DNA of 31,269 nucleotides from Mesotaenium endlicherianum (taxonomy: Eukaryota; Streptophyta; Zygnematophyceae; Zygnematales; Mesotaeniaceae), in contig WELA01010062.1 in the NCBI GenBank assembly GCA_009602735.1, positions 84,900 to 116,168 on the forward strand. The letters run 5' to 3'. The position numbers and the translations under genes are program-made. Position 1 is the stretch's first letter. Every line of letters starts with the position of its first letter. The notes under the pieces were generated by a model that worked only from the letters and a program-made list of their open reading frames with translations, was not told the DNA's origin and searched no databases. This document shows positions 1-9,914 of this stretch, piece by piece.

Positions 1-45
1 GGGGGGGGGGTATTTGGGGGGTGGGTGGGTAATGGTTCCCACTGT
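1..45 (+). repeat. G-rich tract, possible G-quadruplex, in methyltransferase intron
   Basis: Seen: a run of ten G, TATTT, a second long G run, then two GGGT units. This gives at least four G-triplets with loops of 1-5 bases on the coding (non-template) strand. It lies upstream of the first recognised exon, so probably in an intron. It touches the window edge, so its full extent is unknown. Confidence 0.5.
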
Positions 46-179
46 GCTGCTGAGATCTCCTAAGTCCTTCTGTTTGCTTGGCACCAAGCTCTGGAGGACT
101 CTCTGTGGCCCGTGTCAATGTGCACATCAGCTGCCATGTCAAGAAGGCATCGAGTGACTGGGGTACATGGTATGTGCAG

Positions 180-1048
180 AAGGAGCTCTCAGCAGTGACC
201 TTCGTGCACGCTGCTGGAGAGGCCACTGGGTTGCCTGCAGAATCGGCTGACCTTGTGTCCATGTGCCTGGTCTGCCACGAGCTACCGCGCACTGCCACGA
301 AGCAGGTGAATTGTGACCTGCAAGATGCATGCTCCCTGGATTGTACCTGCCCCTTGATGCTTTGAATTTAATCTGGTGCAGAACTGCGGCATTTCTGCTC
401 AGCTGCTCTTTCTAACAACGAATGTGAGCATGGCAGATTATACAAGAGGCTTACAGGATTCTTAAACCAGGAGGTGCTTTTGCAATTATGGAGATGAATC
501 CAAATTCACCCTTCCTCCATAGGATGGTCAACAATGTGTTTGCCTTCACAGCGGTGAGTGCTGGCACTGGGGGCTTCTTTTTATGCTGTCAGTGCTCTAT
601 GCTACATCAACGGGCTTCTTATGCTGTATGTTGGAGCATCTGTGATTGATTTGACAGTCTGTTGTTGGTTGCGCAAGTAGTTGGTGCTTGAAGTACGTAG
701 AGGAATCAGTATGCTGGACATGGTTCAACAAGTGGGCCTGTCTATTCACCAGCTTTTACTTGATGAAGCAGTGATGTAGTACTTCGTTGTATAATAACAA
801 TATCCATGCATGGAGCTGATTGTGAGGAATGAGGATGTCACATGTTACACCAAAGCTGTTGGTCCAGGTTTGTCATCTCAGAAGATTCTACTGGAATTGG
901 TTCTCTGCAGTTCAAGGCCACGGAGCCATACTTTGACGACTACCGGACATTTCCGATAGAGGAAGCTATTGTGGACCAAGGCTTCGAGGCTCCAAAGCAA
1001 GTAGAATGTTCTCCAAGGCACAGGGCCATTGTGGCACATAAGCTATAG
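180..1048 (+). CDS. SAM-dependent methyltransferase, C-terminal exons (5' part outside window)
   Basis: Three terminal coding exons of a class I S-adenosylmethionine methyltransferase (Methyltransf_11/UbiE-like plant family; substrate unknown). Exons: 180-305, 437-553, 911-1048, all joined in phase 0 with donors gtgaat (306) and gtgagt (554) and acceptors ending at 179, 436 and 910; 126 codons plus the TAG at 1046-1048. Seen in the translation: an acidic-loop segment VHAAGEATGLP, the post-II segment ADLVSMCLVCHELP, motif III as RILKPGGAFAIMEMNP, then FKATEPYFDDY and a C-terminal SPRHRAIVAHK. The glycine-rich SAM-binding motif I should lie in exons left of the window. The acceptor at 179 has a weak pyrimidine tract, so the first exon edge is the least certain. 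The next features downstream are spacer and the 3' LTR of a minus-strand retrotransposon. Confidence 0.8.
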
Positions 1049-1820
1049 AAATACCCCCTTCTATGTGTTGTCCCCGCATGCATTACCTTTGCATTTCTTT
1101 CTGCATGCATCCTGCTACCTGTTAAAGCAGGAAATTAGTGTGAAGTCTAGCATTGATGGATCTTGTCTAAGAATTTATTGAAACCATATAAATATATTGC
1201 GGCTGTTGACATAGCTGTGGTCTCAGATACTGCATGGTGATGTACACCTGCCAATGTGCAAGTCAGCTGTCATTGCATGCCTAGAAGTTTCTTTTTTCAC
1301 TGGCTGTTCTGATCGTCACACTCCGAAGGCCACGGCAGCGTTGGCTGTGCGAAGGCCCTCCCATCACATGACATACATCACTCGCTTGTAAAGTACCGTC
1401 GCTGCGCAAAAGGTGCACACTAAGCCTGCCTTGCGATGAGTGTGGAACCCCACCTTCTGTGTGAGAATCTTTGCGAGTGACAAAACTCCCACAAATATTG
1501 GAGCATGTTCCAAGACAATAATGAAGCTCCCGTGAAGTATCCCTTGCCCTCTCAATCCCTTCAATCCCCTAGCAGTCCGCCATTCTCGTCTCGACGCCGC
1601 CAACCTAAGAGACAGCGCCCATACCAACAACGCTGGGCCTCAAGGCGAGGCCCACGAAGAGTCGGCCAGTCACCATCGCGCACCTCATTGGAAGCGTTCA
1701 GTGAAAGGGAGACGCGAGAAGGGAGCCCGTCACCCTTCTGATAATCTGTCAAGTCTAAAAGGGAGGCCCTCTCGCAGCCGGCATGAGGTGTTTTAATTAG
1801 GCCCCAGGCTTCGAGATAGA
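1049..1820. other. Spacer between methyltransferase stop and retrotransposon
   Basis: I see no supported gene. It presumably holds the methyltransferase 3' UTR. The part at about 1505-1741 has a basic, Ser/Arg/Pro-rich open frame on the plus strand, which I do not accept as a gene (no splice context, no homology recognised, biased composition). It ends exactly at the TGTTA target site of the Ty3/gypsy insertion. Confidence 0.5.
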
Positions 1821-1825
1821 TGTTA
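1821..1825. repeat. Target-site duplication TGTTA, left copy
   Basis: TGTTA immediately before the left LTR, identical to 8506-8510 after the right LTR. Five base pairs is the usual size for Ty3/gypsy integrase. Confidence 0.92.
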
Positions 1826-2328
1826 TGTAGTGAAACAGATAGATAAAGTACTTAGTAAAACAGAATACTTTATCTATTCAAGACAAGGATCTTTGAACAC
1901 AAGTGGTAGCTTCTTGAAAGAGAGATGGCTTCTTGAAAGTTAATATATTTCTGGATTTTGGCAAGTACAAGAGTGATTCTCCAATGTCTTTCTATGTTCT
2001 AGCTCTTGTTTATATACTTGCTACATAAGTAATTTCTAGGAAGGTGTATGTTGATGTGTTGGCACCCAACACATCCCAAAACTTGCCACCTCTTTCTAGA
2101 ATAATGTACACATGTCCTTTTGACCTAAAAATGGCACATTTGACTTTTGCCACATGGAGTTCTTCTAGGTCTTTCCTCTAACTTCGAAAATGCCTTGGAA
2201 GGTTCAAAGGACATGAACCAAGTTACTAGAGTACCTATTCACACTTGACTCCACACAATACTACTCCAAATATATTTGAAAACATTAAAATATATGCATA
2301 CTAATATATAATAACTCAAATCACTACA
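1826..2328 (-). repeat. 3' LTR of the complete Ty3/gypsy element
   Basis: 503-bp direct repeat of 8003-8505. It begins TGTAGTGA and ends TCACTACA. The three differences from the other copy are adjacent changes near 2140-2142 (TTTG here, CTTT in the right copy) and one near 2250 (GACTCC against GAATCC). As the left LTR of a minus-strand element it is the 3' LTR; its TATA box (2009-2016) points toward the methyltransferase gene, so readthrough would be antisense to that gene. Confidence 0.95.
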
Positions 2329-2342
2329 TCACCCCCCCGATA
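2329..2342 (-). promoter_or_regulatory. Polypurine tract next to the 3' LTR
   Basis: On the minus strand a run of seven G (2332-2338) followed by TGA abuts the first base of the 3' LTR. This is the position of the plus-strand primer in LTR retrotransposons. The tract is short and nearly pure G. Confidence 0.75.
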
Positions 2343-2365
2343 GAAAACGCGACGTCTCGGCGCGT

Positions 2366-2494
2366 CAAGTCAGGTCTTACACATGTGGAGCAAACTAGTC
2401 AACAGTTTCAAGTCAGATGCCACACATGTGAAGAGGACTAGTCAAAGGCGCCAAGTCAGGTGCTACACATGTAAGGTAGACTAGGCAAGGTCGT
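2366..2494. repeat. Three tandem 43-bp repeats in the retrotransposon 3' noncoding region
   Basis: Units start at 2366, 2409 and 2452, each beginning CAAGTCAG and containing ACACATGT about 15 bases in, then an ACTAGTCAA-like or ACTAGGCAA segment. The array lies between the pol stop and the polypurine tract, close to the latter. Units have diverged at several positions, so it is older than the insertion itself. Confidence 0.85.
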
Positions 2495-3097
2495 AGGTGG
2501 TGTGACCTTATTGGCTAGCCTACTCCTTAATGATCAAGAAAATTGTACAAGTTGGCTTAGAATCTGCCACGAACTCAAAAATTCATTGCGGCCACAGAAC
2601 TGCTCCAAATCTGAAAATTCGAGTGCCAGACGGACCGCGTCGGAGAACTCTACCGGGTCACCAAATTTGAGAGCATTCTCATTTCTGGAGTGTCGTTGAG
2701 AGCTGAGAGAGTAGGCACTCCTCCAAATCTGTGCAGAAACTTCTGAAAATCATAAGTCCTTCTATACTTCTCCAAATTCTGCAAACTAAGTCTCAAACTG
2801 GGCGCTGTAAGATGTTCTACCAGAGTCTTGAGTTTCAGAGCATTCCAAGTTCAGGGGAGGGCACAATGTCAGAAGGCATATTCTGCCCTAACAATGCCAG
2901 CAGCCTGACCCCCTTCTACTTAGAGCATCATATCTCTCTCACCAGTGCTCCAAATTGAGCAAACTTGGACTCTAAATGACCGGCTACTCATGGACTACAG
3001 CCAGGTAAATTTTCAGAATTTATTATGCAGAGACCTATTACCAGTAGCAGTTTTAGTTTTCTGTCCAGAAACTGCGAGAAGAGAAGAGTGTCTAATG
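2495..3097 (-). other. Noncoding segment between pol stop and tandem repeats
   Basis: About 600 bp inside the complete element without a convincing ORF. On the plus strand the word CTCCAAAT recurs four times (near 2600, 2720, 2768 and 2947), suggesting a degenerate internal repetition. It would form the 3' untranslated part of the genomic RNA. No function is visible. Confidence 0.5.
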
Positions 3098-6000
3098 TCA
3101 ATTTTTCCTCTTTCTTGTTCTTGCAGGCTGCCTCCAAGGGGTCTTCTGCTGCTTCTTGATGGTGGCAGGCTGCCTCCCTGAAGTCTTCGGGCTTCTAGTA
3201 GAGAGACTTGGGGCTGGTCCAAGATGGGGGTTGGCGGCATGGAAGCGCTTCAACTTTCTCTGAACTTTGTCAAGGTAGTGCGCCGCCACCCAACTATTCT
3301 CCGAATCTGGATATCCTTTCCACTTGATCAAGTATTGCTGCTGTCTCCTGAAATTTCTCATAGCCACTATGTCTTCCACTTCGTACTCCAAATGATCATC
3401 CACTATTGTTGGGGCTGGTGGGGTTGTCACACGTCCTGGGAACTTGTTGTCGGGTTGCACATATGGCTTGAAGAGGGAAGCGTGGAATACGGGGTCGATG
3501 TGCATAGTCTGGGGAAGTTCTAGCTTGAAAGCAACGGGGTTGACTTGCTGGATAATCTTGAAGGGTCCCAAATACTTGGGAGAGAACTTGCTGCCGGCAG
3601 GCCTGTTGTTCAGGGAAATGTTCTTGGATGATAGTAACACGTTGTCACCCACTCTGTACGTAATTTCTCTTCTGGATCTGTTCGCCACTCTTGCTTGAGC
3701 ATCTTGCGCGTGTTGTAGAGCTTTCTTCGCTGCTGTAAGGGCTGCTTCTAATGTCTCCATAAAATCTGTGGCTGCAGGTACTTCATCATGGCCAGCCGTG
3801 AAGCTCAGTGGCGTGGTCGGATGGAAGCCATAGTTGAGGAAGAATGGGGACTCTTGGGTAGAGGCCTGCGTAGTGTTGTTGTAGGCAAACTCGAGGGGGG
3901 TCAAGTACATGTCCCAGTCTTGCTCGAGGGTAGACACGTAGGCCTTTAGAGAGGTCTTTAGGGTACGATTCATACGCTCGGTTTGCCCATCTGATTGTGG
4001 GTGGTAGGCAGTAGACATATCCAGCGATGTACCCAAGTTCTTGAAGAGATTTTTCCAGAAATGGCTTGTGAATCTTGGATCTCTATCTGACACAATTCTT
4101 GATGGTAGTCCATGGAGTCGGAAGATGTTGTCAAAGATGAGTCTTGCAAGTTGTGGTGCTGTAGCCTTAGTCGTCGTGGGAATAAAATGAGCCATCTTGG
4201 TAAGTCTGTCCACCGCCGTGAGTATTGCATTATGGCCTCGAGGTGTCACGGGCAAGTCCACGATAAGGTCCATTGAGATGTCCGTCCATTGTCTTTCGGG
4301 GATTGGTAGTGGTTGGAGGAGTCCTCCCGCCTTTTGCGATGATGGCTTGATTCTTTGGCATGTGTCACAGCTCCTGCAGTACTCCTTGACTTGCTTAGAC
4401 ATGCCTGGCCAACAATAAGTCCTAGCTAGAACGCCCGTGGTCCTTAGGATTCCAAAGTGTCCTCCAAGAGGGTTGTCGTGTGCTTCTCGTAGAAGCAAGA
4501 GCCGGAGGTCTAAGTCATTAGGAACACATCTCTGGCCCGTATCTTGCCTCACCCAATAATTGCCTTCTTGCTTCTTGCATGGGTCCAAGGCTGCTTCTCC
4601 GTTCTTGTAGTAAGGGTCTCTTTCATAGGCGGCTGAAAATCGAGCTTCCAGATCTGTCTTCAGGGATACCATCACTGCATTTAATTGCAGTCTTGAGAGG
4701 GGGTCAGCCGGGTTTGTCTTGCCGGGCTGGTACTGAATCGTGATGTTGTATTGTTGCAAGTATCCGCTCCATCTTGCTTGTCTCCTTGAGAGATACGGCT
4801 GCGTTTGGAGGTGCTTTAACGCCTCGTGGTCCGTGGTGACCAGTACTTTGCGTCCTTCAACGTAGCAGCGCCAAACCTTCAAGGCATGTACAATCGCCAA
4901 TGCCTCTCGCTCCGTGGTTGTATAATTTTGCTCGGCTGGATTTAGCTTCCTTGACTCGTAGGCGATGGGCTGCAGTCCCTTGCCTTGGTCTTGAAGCAGG
5001 ATTGCTCCTATTGCATAGGAAGATGCATCGGTGATGACGTGGAAGGGCCAATCTGGGTTTGGACTTGGGAGTGTGAGCACCGGGGATGTGGTCAATCTTC
5101 GCTTTAACTCTTGAAATGCCTCTTCCTCTTTCTCGGTCCATGTATATAGCCTGTCCTTCTTGAGTAGATCTGTCAGGGGGGCTGCTATGTGCGAGAAGCC
5201 TTGGATGAATTTTCTGTACCAATTGGCAAATCCCAAGAATGACTGGAGTTCTTTCTTGGTCGTGGGGGTTGGCCATTCCTCCACCACCGTGGTCTTCTTG
5301 GGGTCCATCTTGATGCCATCAGCAGTCACGTGGAGACCTAGGAACTCCACTTCTTGTTTGGCAAACTCGCACTTTGACTCCTTCGCAAATAGCTTGTTTT
5401 GCTTCAATACTTCAAGGACTTCTTTCAAGTGTCTCGCATGCTCTTCAAGGGTCTTGCTGTAGATAAGGATGTCATCGATGAATACCACCACAAATCTGTC
5501 CAACATGGGCTGAAATATGGTGTTCATCATAGTCATGAAAGTTGCTGGCGCGTTGGTGAGTCCAAATGGCAGGACCATGAACTCAAAATGTCCATATCTT
5601 GTCCTGAATGCCGTCTTCTCTATGTCCGGTTCTGCGATGCGAATCTGGTGGTAGCCGCTCCGTAAGTCAATCTTCGTGAAGTACTTGGCTCCAACCAGCC
5701 GGTCCATGAGCTCATCCATGCGCGGCAGCGGGTATCGATTCTTGATGGTGATCTTGTTGAGGGCGCGATAGTCCACACACATCCTCAAGGTACCATCTTT
5801 CTTCTTGACAAATAGCACCGGGGCTCCAAATGGCGACTTGCTAGGTCGAATGAAGCCATGCTCCAGTAGCTCCTTGATTTGCTTCTTGACTTCGTCTAGC
5901 TCCGTGTATGACATTTTGAACGTAGGCCGAGAGATGGGCTTGCTTCCGGGCTCCAACTCTATCTTGTGGTCTACGAATCTTTTGGGGGGTAGGCCCTTGG

Positions 6001-6763
6001 GCAATTCCGGGGAGAACACTTCTTTGTAGTCCTCTAAGACTTCTTGTATCTCCTTGGGAACGGGGCTGCCTTCTTGACTCTCGATGTCTTTCTTGATGTC
6101 TTTTGGCGTGATCAAGGCCAAAAGAAGCTCGTGTCCCTTCCTCACAAGTCTCTTGAGTTGGAGGGCGGACAATAGTATCTCGTGTGCCGGCTTCTGGATG
6201 TCTTGGGTCTGGATATTCTGGATTGCGCGCAAAATACAGATTCTTGAAGTGATGTCATTCTTGATCTTGATAGTACCGGTCCTCCAATCAACTTGGGGGT
6301 TGTGCTTGGTCAACCAAGGCGTCCCTAGGATGACGTCGTACTTGCCCAATTGCATGGGGGAGAACACTACTCTATCCTTGAAGGACTTGATAGAGAGTGC
6401 CAAGGGGTACGTCTTCTTGGAAGGGGTAGTATAGGAGAATCCATCGGGCATCATAATCTCCTCGTCGTGGTCAAGAGTTCGCATAGTAATACCGTGCTTG
6501 GTGGCAAAATCTGCAGCAATGAAGTTGCCTTGAGCTCCGCTATCCACCAAGATGTGGACCTTCTCTCCTCCAAGGTAACCTCTCAAACTCATTGGGGCTG
6601 GAACGTCGTCTTCAACGGGGGTCTCCACCTCACTTGGCGTGTTGCCTTCTCGTGAAGTGGGTCTTGGGGTGGTAGGCTCCTGGCCTACCGGCGCTGTCCG
6701 TTTTTTGACAACTTTTTGGGGCATGAAAGTGCACGATGGCCCTTTTCCTTGCAATAAAAGCAT
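3098..6763 (-). CDS. pol: Ty3/gypsy Pol: protease, RT, RNase H, integrase, chromodomain
   Basis: 1,221-codon open frame, uninterrupted. Domains by residue: aspartic protease DSGA at 74-77; reverse transcriptase about 270-460 with [18 protein letters not shown] and active-site FIDD at 428-431; RNase H with [14 protein letters not shown] (D579) and [10 protein letters not shown] (D645); integrase zinc finger H762, H769, C799, C802; integrase core D832, D893, E929 with the canonical 35 residues between the last two; chromodomain about 1127-1165 with YLIKWKGY; then a basic tail. It overlaps gag by 79 bp and lies in the -1 frame relative to gag. The first AUG (6763) is inside the gag zinc-knuckle region, so expression is most likely as a Gag-Pol fusion by frameshifting at 6700-6706. 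All catalytic residues I can identify are present. Confidence 0.96.
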   Translation of the reverse strand: MLLLQGKGPSCTFMPQKVVKKRTAPVGQEPTTPRPTSREGNTPSEVETPVEDDVPAPMSLRGYLGGEKVHILVDSGAQGNFIAADFATKHGITMRTLDHDEEIMMPDGFSYTTPSKKTYPLALSIKSFKDRVVFSPMQLGKYDVILGTPWLTKHNPQVDWRTGTIKIKNDITSRICILRAIQNIQTQDIQKPAHEILLSALQLKRLVRKGHELLLALITPKDIKKDIESQEGSPVPKEIQEVLEDYKEVFSPELPKGLPPKRFVDHKIELEPGSKPISRPTFKMSYTELDEVKKQIKELLEHGFIRPSKSPFGAPVLFVKKKDGTLRMCVDYRALNKITIKNRYPLPRMDELMDRLVGAKYFTKIDLRSGYHQIRIAEPDIEKTAFRTRYGHFEFMVLPFGLTNAPATFMTMMNTIFQPMLDRFVVVFIDDILIYSKTLEEHARHLKEVLEVLKQNKLFAKESKCEFAKQEVEFLGLHVTADGIKMDPKKTTVVEEWPTPTTKKELQSFLGFANWYRKFIQGFSHIAAPLTDLLKKDRLYTWTEKEEEAFQELKRRLTTSPVLTLPSPNPDWPFHVITDASSYAIGAILLQDQGKGLQPIAYESRKLNPAEQNYTTTEREALAIVHALKVWRCYVEGRKVLVTTDHEALKHLQTQPYLSRRQARWSGYLQQYNITIQYQPGKTNPADPLSRLQLNAVMVSLKTDLEARFSAAYERDPYYKNGEAALDPCKKQEGNYWVRQDTGQRCVPNDLDLRLLLLREAHDNPLGGHFGILRTTGVLARTYCWPGMSKQVKEYCRSCDTCQRIKPSSQKAGGLLQPLPIPERQWTDISMDLIVDLPVTPRGHNAILTAVDRLTKMAHFIPTTTKATAPQLARLIFDNIFRLHGLPSRIVSDRDPRFTSHFWKNLFKNLGTSLDMSTAYHPQSDGQTERMNRTLKTSLKAYVSTLEQDWDMYLTPLEFAYNNTTQASTQESPFFLNYGFHPTTPLSFTAGHDEVPAATDFMETLEAALTAAKKALQHAQDAQARVANRSRREITYRVGDNVLLSSKNISLNNRPAGSKFSPKYLGPFKIIQQVNPVAFKLELPQTMHIDPVFHASLFKPYVQPDNKFPGRVTTPPAPTIVDDHLEYEVEDIVAMRNFRRQQQYLIKWKGYPDSENSWVAAHYLDKVQRKLKRFHAANPHLGPAPSLSTRSPKTSGRQPATIKKQQKTPWRQPARTRKRKN
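6671..6689 (-). other. Frameshift-stimulating stem-loop
   Basis: A perfect 7-bp GC-rich stem GGTAGGC/GCCTACC with loop CAGGA begins 10 nt after the slippery heptamer and includes the gag stop codon. Its position and stability match stimulatory structures of -1 frameshift sites; a pseudoknot was not assessed. Confidence 0.7.
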
Positions 6764-7965
6764 AGTCCAGCCGTCATGAGAGCTTCTTTTTCAGCCGGGG
6801 AGAGTCTTGCTTTCACTCCTTGCTGGTTTCTTGCATCATAAGTGTCATTGGAGGGTCTTCCACTCTTCCGGGCAGCCGCGGGGTCCCTTTTAATAACTCC
6901 GATTTCCATGGGTGTGGGTCCAGATTCGGATGTGGAAGGGGCTGCGTACACCCGCGTCGTCGGTACCCGTGAAGATGAAGGCACGGAGTGCTTGAAATCC
7001 AAGGTATCCACCTTTTGGGCCACTTCAATGATCTTTGAGAAGTCCGTCAAGTCGCGTAACTCCACTTCCTTTGCCACCTTGGGTTTGAGGCCAAAGATGT
7101 AGCGGTCAATCTTCTCCTCGAGAGACATGTTGGGGATCTCAAGAGTGAGGGCGTGAAATCTGGATGTATACTCTTGAACGGACGTCGTTTGCTTGAGATG
7201 GTGGAGCTTTCCTCGGGCAATCTTCTCCGCATTGATGGGCATGAATTGCTTCTTGAGGGCCTCACGAAAATCTGCCCATCTTGCATATGATGGTGGGGGC
7301 TCTTGGCCGAGCATGGGGTGCGCCATAGCTTGATATATAGCCGCTTGATAGTTACGCCACCATGATGTTGCTGCTCCTCTAAGTAAGGTAACGGCAAAGG
7401 GAACGTAGTCCTCCTCGGGTACTTCAAGGAATGCGAGGTACGTCTCCACTTGGTAGAGCCATAAATTCAGGTTGGCACCTTTCCCGGGGTTGAAAGTGTC
7501 GGGTTTGCCGGGCTTGATGAGTTTCCTTGCTCTCGTTGGCTCTTGTGGAGGCGCTTGAGCCGGGGCTGGATTTTGAGCATTGCTCGCAATAGGGGCAACC
7601 ATGGCAGCCATAGCTTCTCTTGACGCTTGCACGGTTGCTTCATAGGTGGCCAAGCCCACTTGGTTGTGGACGGTCATTAGGAAGGCTGCCCACTCATTTG
7701 CGGGAACTCCTTGTGGTGGGGTCAACTTTGCTATAGCGGCTGCCACGGGATTTGACGGTGCTCCTCCTTGTGGTGCTTCTTGTTGTTGCAGATTTCCTTG
7801 AGTAGGCTCTCCCATCGACGCTGGAGGAGGGTGTGCTCCTCCTTGTGGTGCTTCTTGTTGTTGCAGATTTTCTTGAGTGGGCTCTCCCATCGGCGCTGGA
7901 GGAGGGTGTCTTGGAGAGGAAGGGCTTCCTTCGAAAGCTTGCTGTTGGTCTTGAGGATCGGCCAT
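6685..7965 (-). CDS. gag: Ty3/gypsy Gag (capsid plus zinc-knuckle nucleocapsid)
   Basis: 426-aa structural protein that packages the element's RNA into virus-like particles. It starts at the ATG at 7965, only 24 bases past the primer binding site. N-terminal 65 residues are Gln/Pro/Gly-rich and contain an imperfect 25-aa repeat encoded by a 75-bp duplication (7761-7910). Residues about 140-310 form a retrotransposon-gag capsid domain (for example ATSWWRNYQ, and ALKKQFMP further on). A single CCHC knuckle, C402-x2-C405-x4-H410-x4-C415, is near the C terminus. The stop lies in a hairpin just past a slippery heptamer, which explains how the downstream pol frame is reached. Confidence 0.95.
   Translation of the reverse strand: MADPQDQQQAFEGSPSSPRHPPPAPMGEPTQENLQQQEAPQGGAHPPPASMGEPTQGNLQQQEAPQGGAPSNPVAAAIAKLTPPQGVPANEWAAFLMTVHNQVGLATYEATVQASREAMAAMVAPIASNAQNPAPAQAPPQEPTRARKLIKPGKPDTFNPGKGANLNLWLYQVETYLAFLEVPEEDYVPFAVTLLRGAATSWWRNYQAAIYQAMAHPMLGQEPPPSYARWADFREALKKQFMPINAEKIARGKLHHLKQTTSVQEYTSRFHALTLEIPNMSLEEKIDRYIFGLKPKVAKEVELRDLTDFSKIIEVAQKVDTLDFKHSVPSSSRVPTTRVYAAPSTSESGPTPMEIGVIKRDPAAARKSGRPSNDTYDARNQQGVKARLSPAEKEALMTAGLCFYCKEKGHRALSCPKKLSKNGQRR
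6700..6706 (-). promoter_or_regulatory. -1 ribosomal frameshift slippery heptamer A AAA AAC
   Basis: In the gag frame the minus strand reads tca aaa aac, giving the classic -1 heptamer A AAA AAC. Slipping back one base enters the pol frame, continuing [11 protein letters not shown]. The gag stop follows five codons later. Confidence 0.85.
7761..7910 (-). repeat. 75-bp direct duplication inside gag
   Basis: Two near-identical 75-bp copies (7761-7835 and 7836-7910) encode the repeated 25-residue Pro/Gln/Gly segment at the Gag N terminus. The period is a multiple of three, so the frame is kept. Confidence 0.88.
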
Positions 7966-7989
7966 CTTCTTGTGCTACCAAAGTGCCTA

Positions 7990-8001
7990 GCTCCGATACC
8001 A
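7990..8001 (-). promoter_or_regulatory. Primer binding site, initiator-Met tRNA type
   Basis: Reads TGGTATCGGAGC on the minus strand, one base (8002) inside the 5' LTR. The usual plant initiator-Met PBS begins TGGTATCAGAGC, so there is one mismatch in twelve. It primes minus-strand cDNA synthesis. Confidence 0.88.
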
Positions 8002-8002
8002 C

Positions 8003-8505
8003 TGTAGTGAAACAGATAGATAAAGTACTTAGTAAAACAGAATACTTTATCTATTCAAGACAAGGATCTTTGAACACAAGTGGTAGCTTCTTGAAAGAGA
8101 GATGGCTTCTTGAAAGTTAATATATTTCTGGATTTTGGCAAGTACAAGAGTGATTCTCCAATGTCTTTCTATGTTCTAGCTCTTGTTTATATACTTGCTA
8201 CATAAGTAATTTCTAGGAAGGTGTATGTTGATGTGTTGGCACCCAACACATCCCAAAACTTGCCACCTCTTTCTAGAATAATGTACACATGTCCTTTTGA
8301 CCTAAAAATGGCACATCTTACTTTTGCCACATGGAGTTCTTCTAGGTCTTTCCTCTAACTTCGAAAATGCCTTGGAAGGTTCAAAGGACATGAACCAAGT
8401 TACTAGAGTACCTATTCACACTTGAATCCACACAATACTACTCCAAATATATTTGAAAACATTAAAATATATGCATACTAATATATAATAACTCAAATCA
8501 CTACA
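8003..8505 (-). repeat. 5' LTR of the complete Ty3/gypsy element
   Basis: 503-bp copy of 1826-2328. It is the 5' LTR because the primer binding site and gag follow it on the minus strand. It carries a TATATAAA box (8186-8193), a 10-bp-arm palindrome upstream of the TATA box (8230-8252), and a 12-bp-arm hairpin close to its U5 end (8016-8054). Confidence 0.95.
8186..8193 (-). promoter_or_regulatory. TATA box of the 5' LTR promoter
   Basis: Reads TATATAAA on the minus strand; the same box is at 2009-2016 in the 3' LTR. Transcription would be expected to start some 25-35 bp downstream (about 8150-8160), which would make the sequence above it U3 and the rest, to 8003, R-U5. The start site itself is inference. 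Confidence 0.65.
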
Positions 8506-8510
8506 TGTTA
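8506..8510. repeat. Target-site duplication TGTTA, right copy
   Basis: TGTTA immediately after the right LTR, the partner of 1821-1825. Confidence 0.92.
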
Positions 8511-9090
8511 TATTATTTGCTTTTTTGGATATTCAAAAATCATGAAAAATCTTAAATTATGTCGAAAGAAATCCTGGTCATTGGGAGCGCACGTCGCTTA
8601 AAATTCCAGAATTTCCTATTTTCCTATAATAATTGTCCCGGGATGTCATTACGCCATTAAAAATATCCAACCAAGTTTTTTCGGATGTTCTCGAAACCCT
8701 GACCATCACCCAGAGCAGGCCAGAGGATGTTTTCAAATAAATTAGAAATCCGCGACTTTTGTCGAATCCTGGGGCCTGGTTCTATAACCCAATTGTGAAG
8801 TATGACAAAGTATCCCAAACGCGAAGCGACAACGGCAACTTCGCTGCAATACAAATTGAACGCCAACTAAAACAATGCTACAAAGGAAGACGACAAAGGA
8901 TGGTATTTACATGCCACGAACGCCAAACCGAAAGACATAACGGCGAATTCAGGCCCGCCGCTCGTGACGGCAATCCCGATAGGAGACTTTTTAATGTCTG
9001 AGAAGATTTTAAGCCACACAACAATGTCTTGGCCAACATGCGGCACAACACTTTCAAAACTAAGAGGGATCACGAAGATGTAGAAAATTA
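8511..9090. other. AT-rich spacer
   Basis: Between the retrotransposon's right target-site copy and the TIR element. Only short open frames in biased sequence on both strands; no gene, RNA or repeat recognised. Confidence 0.45.
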
Positions 9091-9914
9091 GGGCAAACTA
9101 CAAAACTACTACCTTAAACTTGCTTAATTTCAAAATCTACTACTGCTTTCAAACTTGTTACAAAAGTACTACCCGTACATGTAAAGGCCGTCCACGTACG
9201 CCTTGGCCAAAAAAGCGACGTGTCACACGAATTCGCACGCGACACTACCCGACACGCCAGTCTTCTTGCTGACCCACTTCTCCACAGTCTTCCGCCACCG
9301 CATTTCTTATTGATCCACCTCCACGAACTGCCCAAGGACGCAAAAGTTTGGGTGGACACACTTCACGCTACCTCGCTTTCTCCTACCTTTTAACACAATT
9401 AACTCTTGATGGGCTCGAGCTTCCGCTTCCAATTCCGCCCCGCTACCAATTTTTCGACGACTCTTCAACCTCCAGAGCTACTTCTTAACAGTCAAGCTGC
9501 AAGAAGGCTGAAAGATTGCTTAATACATCCTTTCTCGAGTAGGAGTCTATATACATTCTTTCAATTCAATTAATGTGCACCATGCTTAGAAAGATGAAGG
9601 AAATACCACAGACAATTTGACATGAGACAAATAAATGTAATTTTCGAACATACAGGGTTGAGATTGTGAAGGCGCAAAAACAGAGTACGAAAAACACAAG
9701 TGGAGTAATGATATTGGGGGCCTTGGTGCGTAAAGCTTGGTCACATAGAGACTTGGTGTGGAAGAATTCGTACACAAATGGGACACGGGGTGAAACAGAC
9801 ACGGTCGCATGCGATTTTGTGCGTGAGGCTAACGACCTTTACCTGGCGCGGGTATTATTTTTGGATTAAATTTGAAAGCAGTGAATTTTAAAGTAGTGGT
9901 ACTGTGATTTGCCC
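9091..9914. mobile_element. Non-autonomous TIR DNA transposon (MITE-like), 824 bp
   Basis: The left end GGGCAAACTACAAAACTACT is matched in inverted orientation at the right end (TTTGCCC at 9908-9914): about 22 of the first 28 bases pair. After an 18-bp gap in the right arm, an inner CTGCTTTCAAA block also pairs. TA flanks both ends (9089-9090 and 9915-9916), consistent with a TA target duplication (Tc1/mariner-like), though another superfamily with a longer duplication cannot be excluded. No transposase frame was seen, so it would depend on an enzyme in trans. Arms have diverged, so it is an old copy. Confidence 0.6.

Larger units (their letters stand above)
1821..8510 (-). mobile_element. 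Complete Ty3/gypsy chromovirus retrotransposon with target-site duplication
   Basis: Full-length element of 6,680 bp (1826-8505), transcribed right to left. Order on its sense strand: 5' LTR (8003-8505), primer binding site (7990-8001), gag (7965-6685), pol with protease, reverse transcriptase, RNase H, integrase and chromodomain (6763-3098), noncoding segment with 43-bp tandem repeats, polypurine tract (2329-2339), 3' LTR (1826-2328). The 5-bp target-site duplication TGTTA is at 1821-1825 and 8506-8510. Both LTRs are 503 bp and differ at only three positions, so insertion was recent. LTR ends are an 8-bp inverted repeat, TGTAGTGA/TCACTACA. Both main ORFs are free of stops, so it looks autonomous. 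The chromodomain places it among the chromoviruses. Confidence 0.95.

Noticed and set aside
1505..1741. Ser/Arg-rich ORF on the plus strand
   Set aside because: Short, biased composition, overlapping frames on both strands, no conserved motif or splice context.
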